This document shows positions 58,432 through 64,000 of a stretch of 64,000 bases of DNA, piece by piece (the first letter of the stretch is position 1; each line of letters begins with the position of its first letter). The translations under genes were made by a program, and so were the position numbers. Below the pieces are notes generated by a model that saw only the letters and a list, made by a program, of their open reading frames with translations, was not told where the DNA came from and searched no databases. Source of the DNA: Lentzea tibetensis (GTDB lineage: Bacteria > Actinomycetota > Actinomycetes > Mycobacteriales > Pseudonocardiaceae); NCBI RefSeq assembly GCF_007845675.1, contig NZ_VOBR01000009.1, positions 62,001 through 126,000 of the forward strand, in the 5' to 3' direction.

Positions 58432-59949
58432 TCAGATCCGCTCGTACGCGGGGAGCGTCAGGAAGTCGACGAAGTCGTCGGACAACGTGACCTGCTCGAA
58501 CAGCTCGGCCGCCACGTCGGCATGAGGACCGGACAGCTCCGCGCGAGTGCGGGCGAGCACGTCGCGCACCAGCTCGGCGGTCACCTGGGTGCCGTCCTCG
58601 AGCACGACCTTGTTGTTGATCCACTGCCACAGCTGCGACCGGGAGATCTCGGCCGTCGCGGCGTCCTCCATGAGGTTGTGGATCGCGGCGGCGCCGTTGC
58701 CGGACAGCCACGACACGAGGTAGCGCACGCCGACGTCCACCGCCGACTCGACACCCGCGCGCGTCGCCTTCCCGCCCAGCGCCTTGATGTTCAGCAGGTC
58801 GGCCGCGGTCACCGACACCTCGGGGCGCTGCTTGCCGAGCTGGTTCGGCCGGTCGCCCAGCACGCCGTCGAAGATCTCGCGGCACACCGGGACGAGGTCG
58901 GGGTGCGCGACCCACGAGCCGTCGAACCCGTCACCGGCCTCGCGGCTCTTGTCCTCGCGCACCTTCTTCAGCGCGTTCTCGGTGACCTCGGGGTCGCGCC
59001 GGTTCGGGATGAACGCGGCCATGCCGCCCATCGCGAACGCGCCGCGCTTGTGACAGGTCTGCACGAGCAGCTCGGTGTAGGCGCGCATGAACGGCGCGGT
59101 CATCGTGACGCTGTTGCGGTCCGGCAGCACGAAGTCCGCACCCGCGTCGCGGAAGTACTTGATGATGCTGAAGAGGTAGTCCCAGCGGCCCGCGTTGAGG
59201 CCGGACGCGTGGTCGCGCAGCTCGTGGAGGATCTCGTCCATCTGGAACGCGGCCGGGATCGTCTCGATCAGGACGGTCGCGCGGATCGTGCCGTGCGGAA
59301 CGCCCAGCTCCTGCTGCGCCAACGTGAACACGTCGTTCCACAGCCGCGCTTCGAGGTGGTGCTCCATCTTCGGCAGGTAGTAGTACGGCCTGCCGAGCGA
59401 GGCGTTGTGGAAGAAGTGCAGCCCGAAGTCGACCAGCGCGCCGACGGCGGGCTTCCCGTCGATCTCCAGGTGCCGCTCGTCGAGGTGCCAGCCGCGCGGC
59501 CGCACGACGACCGTCGGGTACGGGCCACCCTTGAGCGCGTAGTGCTTGCCCTCGGGCGAGGTGTACTCGATGGTCTCGCGCGCCGCGTCGTAGAGGTTGA
59601 CCTGGCCCTGGATCACGTTGTCCCAGTGCGGGGTGTTGGCGTCCTCGAGGTCGGCGAGCCACACCTTGGCGCCCGAGTTCAGCGCGTTGATCGCCATCTT
59701 GCGCTCGGTCGGCCCGGTGATCTCGACGCGCCGGTCCCGCAGCGGTTCCGGTGCCTCGGCGACCTGCCAGTCGCCCGCGCGGACGTCCGCGGTCTCCGGG
59801 AGGAAGTCGAGCGTTCCCCGCTGCCTGCGCCGGGCGATCAGCTCGTCGCGGCGCGCGGCGTGGGCGCGGTGCAGCTTCGCGACGAACTCCAGCGCGTCAG
59901 AGGTGAGGATCTGCTCGTGGTTCTCCCCGAGAACCCGGATGCCCGGCAT
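58432..59949 (-). CDS. aceB: Malate synthase A
   Basis: Condenses glyoxylate with acetyl-CoA to malate. 505 residues, type [89 protein letters not shown] (catalytic region) and [13 protein letters not shown]. It is divergent from the IclR regulator with an AllR-type palindrome between them. Linkage to allantoin genes rather than isocitrate lyase suggests use of purine-derived glyoxylate. Confidence 0.96.
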   Translation of the reverse strand: MPGIRVLGENHEQILTSDALEFVAKLHRAHAARRDELIARRRQRGTLDFLPETADVRAGDWQVAEAPEPLRDRRVEITGPTERKMAINALNSGAKVWLADLEDANTPHWDNVIQGQVNLYDAARETIEYTSPEGKHYALKGGPYPTVVVRPRGWHLDERHLEIDGKPAVGALVDFGLHFFHNASLGRPYYYLPKMEHHLEARLWNDVFTLAQQELGVPHGTIRATVLIETIPAAFQMDEILHELRDHASGLNAGRWDYLFSIIKYFRDAGADFVLPDRNSVTMTAPFMRAYTELLVQTCHKRGAFAMGGMAAFIPNRRDPEVTENALKKVREDKSREAGDGFDGSWVAHPDLVPVCREIFDGVLGDRPNQLGKQRPEVSVTAADLLNIKALGGKATRAGVESAVDVGVRYLVSWLSGNGAAAIHNLMEDAATAEISRSQLWQWINNKVVLEDGTQVTAELVRDVLARTRAELSGPHADVAAELFEQVTLSDDFVDFLTLPAYERI

Positions 59950-60014
59950 CGGAACGTCCCTTCGTGAACAAAGTTCTTACCCAAGACCAAAAGTTCTACT
60001 CTGTGGACTATAGT

Positions 60015-60029
60015 TTTTGCATCGCGGAA
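60015..60029. promoter_or_regulatory. AllR/IclR-type operator, copy 3
   Basis: TTTTGCATCGCGGAA; its complement TTCCGCGATGCAAAA matches copy 2 at 13 of 15 positions. It lies 21 nt before the regulator start and 66 nt before divergent aceB, so it can serve both. A weaker related sequence TTCTACTCTGTGGAC is at about 59993-60007. Confidence 0.7.
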
Positions 60030-60050
60030 CTGCAACGAGAGGGGTCGCCG

Positions 60051-60800
60051 GTGTCGTCAGGTGGCGTCCAGTCCCTGCAGCGGGCCTTCGACCTGCTGGA
60101 ACGGCTCGCCGACGCGGGCGGCGAGGCGAGCCTGTCCGAGCTCGCGACGACGTCCGGGCTTCCCCTGCCCACGATCCACCGGCTCATCCGCACCCTCGTC
60201 ACGCTGGGGTACGTGCGGCAGAACAGCAACCGGCGCTACACGCTCGGGTCGCGGCTGATCCGGCTCGGCGAGAGCGCGTCGCGGCAGTTCGGCACGTGGG
60301 CGCGGCCGTTCCTCATGCAGCTCGTCGACCAGGTCGAGGAGACCGCGAACCTCGCGGTGCTCGACGGCGACGAGGTCGTCTACGTGGCGCAGGTGCCGTC
60401 GAAGCACTCGATGCGGATGTTCACCGAGGTCGGCAGGCGGCTGCTCCCCCACGGCACCGGCGTGGGCAAGGCGATGCTGTCGCAGCTGCCGCGCGACGAG
60501 GTGCGCGCGTTGCTGGACCGCACCGGGCTCCCCGCGTACACGCCGAACACGATCACCGACGCGGACGAGCTGCTGGCGTCGCTGGACGAGATCGCCGAAC
60601 GCGGTTACGCGATGGACGAGAACGAGCAGGAGCTCGGTGTGCGGTGCATCGCGGTGCCGTTGATCGGCGCGCCGACGCTGGCCGCGGTATCGGTTTCCGG
60701 GCCCGAGGGCAGGCTCACCAAAGATGCGGTCTCACGCATTCTCCCGGAAGTCCTTGCTATTGCTAAACGGCTCGCTGACCAGGCCAAAGCCGGTTCCTGA
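60051..60800 (+). CDS. allR: IclR-family regulator of purine/glyoxylate genes (AllR-like)
   Basis: 249 residues. N-terminal winged helix: VQSLQRAFDLLERLADAGGEASLSELATTSGLPLPTIHRLIRTLVTLGYVRQ. The C-terminal IclR effector domain has LVDQVEETANLAVLDGDEVVYVAQVPS, HGTGVGKAMLSQLP, RGYAMDENEQELGVRCIAVPL. In relatives such as E. coli and Streptomyces AllR, glyoxylate or allantoate relieves repression. GTG 60051 is chosen because GAGAGGGG precedes it. The three TTCCGC palindromes in this cluster are its likely targets. Confidence 0.9.
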   Translation: MSSGGVQSLQRAFDLLERLADAGGEASLSELATTSGLPLPTIHRLIRTLVTLGYVRQNSNRRYTLGSRLIRLGESASRQFGTWARPFLMQLVDQVEETANLAVLDGDEVVYVAQVPSKHSMRMFTEVGRRLLPHGTGVGKAMLSQLPRDEVRALLDRTGLPAYTPNTITDADELLASLDEIAERGYAMDENEQELGVRCIAVPLIGAPTLAAVSVSGPEGRLTKDAVSRILPEVLAIAKRLADQAKAGS

Positions 60801-60863
60801 GTTCGGTACAATGGAGTGAGAAGCGGCGCCTGGGGAGACGACCGCTCATTCATTGGGGGAATC

Positions 60864-60926
60864 ATGGAGTGCAGGAAGCTGGCCAGGTCCGATGGCGACT
60901 GGAACGGCGCACCCGTTCAGAAGTAG
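60864..60926 (+). CDS. Possible 20-residue small ORF
   Basis: ATG 60864 opens 20 codons (MECRKLARSDGDWNGAPVQK) ending at TAG, with GGGGGA six nt upstream and a TACAAT -10 element at 60807-60812. It lies in the leader of the flavin reductase gene. The good ribosome-binding site is the main support; it may be a relic of a longer protein or a regulatory peptide. Confidence 0.35.
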   Translation: MECRKLARSDGDWNGAPVQK

Positions 60927-60980
60927 AAGATCACACCCGCACCGGGGAACAGACGCTCCCTCGAGGGCGTTCGGCGGGTC

Positions 60981-61541
60981 ATGCAGAACTCTCTGGGGGA
61001 TCGTTCTTTTCTGTTCGTGCTCGGCAGCGCGCGGGCCGGTGGCAACACCGAGGCACTGGCCCGCGCCGCCGCCGACCAACTGCCGCCGTCCGTGCCGCGG
61101 ACGTGGCTGTCGCTGAGCGACGGGGCACTGCCGCCGTTCGACGACCTGCGGCACGCCGGCGTCGAGTGGCCCGCGCCGTCCGGGCCGGAGCAGCAGCTGC
61201 TGGACGCGACGCTGGCCGCGACCGACGTCGTGCTGGCGACGCCGACCTACTGGTACACGGTGTCCGCGTCGACCAAGCTCTACCTGGATCACTGGTCCGG
61301 CTGGATGCGGCTGCCCGGTGTCGACTTCAAGGCGCGCATGGCCGGCAAGACGCTGTGGACGGTCAGCGTGCTCAGCGACGAGCCCCAGCACGCCGACGCG
61401 CTCGTCGACACGTTGCGCCGGTGCGCGGACTACATGGGCATGCGGTGGGGTGGCGCGCTGCTCGGCAACGGCAGCCGTCCCGGTGACATCCACCAGGACA
61501 CCACCGCCATGTCCGCGGCGAAGACCTTCTTCGCCGCCTGA
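60981..61541 (+). CDS. NAD(P)H-dependent FMN reductase / flavodoxin-fold oxidoreductase
   Basis: 186 residues. FMN-phosphate loop FVLGSARAGGNTEALARAAAD, isoalloxazine loop ATPTYWYTVSASTKLYLDHWSGWM and the third loop TVSVLSDEPQHADALVDTLRRCADYMG. It transfers hydride from NAD(P)H to FMN or a quinone-like acceptor. ATG 60981. It stops 4 nt before the convergent ftsY stop. Not obviously part of the purine regulon. Confidence 0.88.
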   Translation: MQNSLGDRSFLFVLGSARAGGNTEALARAAADQLPPSVPRTWLSLSDGALPPFDDLRHAGVEWPAPSGPEQQLLDATLAATDVVLATPTYWYTVSASTKLYLDHWSGWMRLPGVDFKARMAGKTLWTVSVLSDEPQHADALVDTLRRCADYMGMRWGGALLGNGSRPGDIHQDTTAMSAAKTFFAA

Positions 61542-61544
61542 GGC

Positions 61545-62783
61545 TCAGCCCAGGAGGGCGTCGACGAAGGCTTCCGGCTGGAACGGGGCCAGGTGGTCGG
61601 CGCCCTCGCCGAGCCCGACGAGCTTGACCGGCACGCCCAGCTCGCGCTGCACCTGGAACACGATGCCGCCCTTGGCGGTGCCGTCGAGCTTGGTGAGCAC
61701 GATGCCGGTGATGTTCACGACCTCGGCGAACACCCGCGCCTGGGTGAGACCGTTCTGGCCGGTCGTGGCGTCGAGCACGAGGAGCACCTCGTCGACGACG
61801 GCCTGCTTCTCGACGACCCGCTTGACCTTGCCCAGCTCGTCCATCAGGCCGGTCTTGGTGTGCAGGCGGCCCGCGGTGTCGATCAGCACCGTGTCGACGC
61901 CCGCATCCATGCCCTTCTTGACCGACTCGAACGCCACCGACGCCGGGTCGCCGCCCTCGGGGCCGCGCACGGTCTCGGCGCCGACGCGCTTGCCCCACGT
62001 CTCCAACTGGTCCGCCGCGGCGGCGCGGAACGTGTCCGCCGCGCCCAGCAGCACGGTGCGGCCGTCGGCCACGAGCACGCGGGCCAGCTTGCCGGTGGTG
62101 GTGGTCTTGCCGACGCCGTTGACGCCGACGACCAGCACGACCGCGGGCTTACCCGAGTGCGGCAGCGCGTGCACCGAGCGGTCCATGTCCGGGTGCAGCG
62201 CGGACACGAGGGTGTCGCGCAGGAGCACGCGCGCCTCGTCCGCGGTGCGCACGCCGCGCGACACGATCTCCTCGCGCAGGGTGGCGATGATGTCGGCGGA
62301 CGTCGCCGCGCCGAGGTCCGCCATCAGCAGCGTGTCCTCGACGTCGGTCCACGAGTCCTCGTCGAGGTCACCGGCACCGAGCAGGCCGAGCAGGCCCTGA
62401 CCGAGCGTGGACCGCGACCGCGACAGGCGGCTGCGCAGCCGTTCGAGGCGCCCGGCGGTCGGTTCGATCTCCTCGACCTCGGAGGCGGCCTCCGGCAGGT
62501 CGACCTCGACGAAGCCGCGCTTCACCGAGTCCCTCGGCACCGACGCGTCGTCGCCCACCCCCGGCTGGCCGTCGACCTCGGTGCGTTCGACGACCGGGTG
62601 CTCGACCTTCTCCGGCGTGGCGAAGGTGACGCCCGAGTCGGCCTGGTAACCGCCCTTGGGCTCCTTCTCCGGCTCGGTGAGGCTGATGCGCCTGCGGCGC
62701 GTCAGCACGACACCGGTCACCAGCGCGGCGAGCAGGACCACCGCGAGGATGACCGCGATCAAGATCAGGGACGAGGTCGACAC
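61545..62783 (-). CDS. ftsY: Signal recognition particle receptor FtsY
   Basis: 412 residues. An N-terminal transmembrane helix ([24 protein letters not shown]) and acidic linker (A domain) are followed by the SRP NG GTPase: G1 [20 protein letters not shown] in [14 protein letters not shown]4 [11 protein letters not shown], and [23 protein letters not shown]. It docks ribosome-SRP complexes at the membrane. GTG 62783 with GGATG upstream. Divergent from anmK. Confidence 0.96.
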   Translation of the reverse strand: MSTSSLILIAVILAVVLLAALVTGVVLTRRRRISLTEPEKEPKGGYQADSGVTFATPEKVEHPVVERTEVDGQPGVGDDASVPRDSVKRGFVEVDLPEAASEVEEIEPTAGRLERLRSRLSRSRSTLGQGLLGLLGAGDLDEDSWTDVEDTLLMADLGAATSADIIATLREEIVSRGVRTADEARVLLRDTLVSALHPDMDRSVHALPHSGKPAVVLVVGVNGVGKTTTTGKLARVLVADGRTVLLGAADTFRAAAADQLETWGKRVGAETVRGPEGGDPASVAFESVKKGMDAGVDTVLIDTAGRLHTKTGLMDELGKVKRVVEKQAVVDEVLLVLDATTGQNGLTQARVFAEVVNITGIVLTKLDGTAKGGIVFQVQRELGVPVKLVGLGEGADHLAPFQPEAFVDALLG

Positions 62784-62898
62784 GGAGGCATCCTTTCACG
62801 GGCCGTTCCGTGACTCATCAACTACAAAGCGCACGATCCAGCAAAGATTTAACCGCACCCTCTTGCGTCACGATCCTGTGTGGAATAGACCACTCCCC

Positions 62899-64000
62899 GT
62901 GAGGGTGATCGGACTGATCTCGGGGACCTCGATGGACGGCATCGACGTCGCCGTCGCCGACCTGACGGTGACGGGCGACCTGGTGCGGCTCGTCCCGGTC
63001 GAGCACGCCGAGCACCCGTTCCCCGACGACCTGCGCGCGCTGCCGCGGGACCTCGCGGGCGTGTGCGCGCTCGACACGCGGCTCGGCCAGGCGTTCGGCG
63101 ACGTCGCCGCCGGGTACCTGCCCGCCGATCTCGTCAGCTCGCTCGGGCAGACCGTGCACCACGAGGTCGTCGACGGCCGCTGCCTCGGCACGCTGCAGCT
63201 CGGCCAGCCCGCGTGGATCGCCGAGCGCACCGGACTCCCCGTCGTCGCCGACCTGCGCACGCGGGACGTCGCGGCGGGCGGGCACGGCGCGCCGCTGGCG
63301 AGCACGCTCGACGCGCTGTGGCTCGGCGAGCTCGCCGCGGGGAGCGGGAAACCCGCGCTGGCGCTGAACATCGGCGGCATCGCGAACATCACGGTCGTCG
63401 CCCCCGGCACCGCGCCGGTCGCGTACGACACCGGGCCGGGCAACGCGCTGATGGACGCCGCGATGGAGGTGCTGTCGGGCGGCCGCGTCCGGCAGGACAC
63501 CGGCGGCGCGTTCGCCGCGCGCGGCACCGTGCAGGACGACGTGCTGGCGAAGCTGCTCGAAGACCCTTACTACGCCGCGATTCCGCCGAAGTCGACCGGC
63601 AAGGAGCACTTCAACGCCGGCTACCTGACCGGGTTCCGCACGCTCACCGCCGAGGACCTGCTCGCCACGCTCACCGAGCTGACCGCGCGCACCATCGCGG
63701 ACGCGTGCCGTCAGCACGACGCGGGTGTCGTCGTCGCGTCCGGCGGCGGCATGCGCAACCCCGTGCTCGCCGAGGCGCTCCGGCGGGCGCTGGACCCGAT
63801 CCCGTTGCGCGGCAGCGACTCGCTCGGCCTGCCGCGCGACGGCAAGGAGGCCTACCTCGCCGCGTTGCTCGGATTCCTGACGTGGCACGGGATCCCGGCC
63901 AACGCACCCACCGCGACCGGCGCGTCCGGTCCGCGGCTGCTCGGCAGCATCACGCCCGGTGCCGCACCGCTGAGGCTGCCGGAGCCCGTCACATCCGCCG
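62899..64000 (+). CDS. anmK: Anhydro-N-acetylmuramic acid kinase (partial, runs off the window)
   Basis: Phosphorylates and opens 1,6-anhydroMurNAc in peptidoglycan recycling. 367 codons are visible from GTG 62899 with no stop before the edge. Phosphate-binding GLISGTSMDGIDVAVADL, ALNIGGIANITVV, AYDTGPGNALMDAAM, the STGKEHFN loop, VVASGGGMRNPVLAEAL and the late GKEAYLAALLGFL are all present in one frame, so it is nearly complete (family length about 370-390). It is divergent from ftsY. Confidence 0.93.
   Translation, partial: MRVIGLISGTSMDGIDVAVADLTVTGDLVRLVPVEHAEHPFPDDLRALPRDLAGVCALDTRLGQAFGDVAAGYLPADLVSSLGQTVHHEVVDGRCLGTLQLGQPAWIAERTGLPVVADLRTRDVAAGGHGAPLASTLDALWLGELAAGSGKPALALNIGGIANITVVAPGTAPVAYDTGPGNALMDAAMEVLSGGRVRQDTGGAFAARGTVQDDVLAKLLEDPYYAAIPPKSTGKEHFNAGYLTGFRTLTAEDLLATLTELTARTIADACRQHDAGVVVASGGGMRNPVLAEALRRALDPIPLRGSDSLGLPRDGKEAYLAALLGFLTWHGIPANAPTATGASGPRLLGSITPGAAPLRLPEPVTSA

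Noticed and set aside
1-64000. tRNA, rRNA, CRISPR, transposase or prophage genes
   Set aside because: No T-loop/anticodon-like clusters, regularly spaced repeats, or integrase/transposase motifs were found on reading.

Overview
The window looks like chromosomal DNA of a high-GC actinomycete, most likely of the Pseudonocardiaceae type (Lentzea/Saccharothrix/Amycolatopsis-like). Supporting signs are the strong G/C third-position bias, many GTG starts, pervasive 4-nt ATGA/GTGA gene overlaps, CarD, an F420-type PPOX protein, and a gene set matching the Mycobacterium rlmB-cysS-ispF-ispD-carD-lpqE-radA and mutY-mhuD neighbourhoods. There is no rRNA, recognisable tRNA, CRISPR array, transposase or phage gene.

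Layout. 0-4 kb: trehalose genes otsA and a fused OtsB/GH15 protein. 4-7 kb: a small secreted protein and a DesK/DesR-like two-component system with a membrane protein. 7-8 kb: a tandem pair of secreted crystallin-like proteins, each with its own Crp-like site. 8-16 kb: a conserved housekeeping block (radA, lpqE, carD, ispD, ispF, PPOX, HAD, cysS, rlmB). 16-21 kb: MBOAT acyltransferase, MFS exporter and a membrane GGDEF protein behind a structured leader. 20.8-27.2 kb: a GntR-controlled operon joining an APS-reductase-like flavoprotein (fused to HEAT repeats), a two-cluster ferredoxin and an SsuABC-type importer; this is the best candidate for an under-described system. 27.3-29.9 kb: a ZnuABC zinc importer with a Zur-like box. 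30-36.8 kb: a maltose/oligosaccharide-type ABC importer with divergent LacI regulator, and a second LacI gene. 36.9-46.2 kb: carbonic anhydrase, an orphan SagB dehydrogenase, mutY, LigT, hydrolase, M1 peptidase, mhuD heme oxygenase, Sir2, an EEP-family membrane protein and pyroglutamyl peptidase. 46.2-46.9 kb: a repeat-rich convergent intergenic region with large inverted repeats. 46.9-48.5 kb: a secreted S33 peptidase. 48.6-60.8 kb: a purine/allantoin and glyoxylate degradation regulon with its IclR regulator. 61-64 kb: flavin reductase, ftsY and a truncated anmK.

How it fits together. Uricase and OHCU decarboxylase feed allantoin to allantoinase and allantoicase. The glyoxylate formed is used by two routes: carboligase, tartronate semialdehyde reductase and glycerate kinase, or malate synthase. 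Three near-identical 15-bp palindromes (consensus TTCCGCRATGYRRAA) lie upstream of the two catabolic transcription units and next to the IclR gene, so the regulon is readable from sequence. Relative to M. tuberculosis, the radA-rlmB block is inverted with respect to the mutY-mhuD block, and disA, expected at that junction, is not present in the window.
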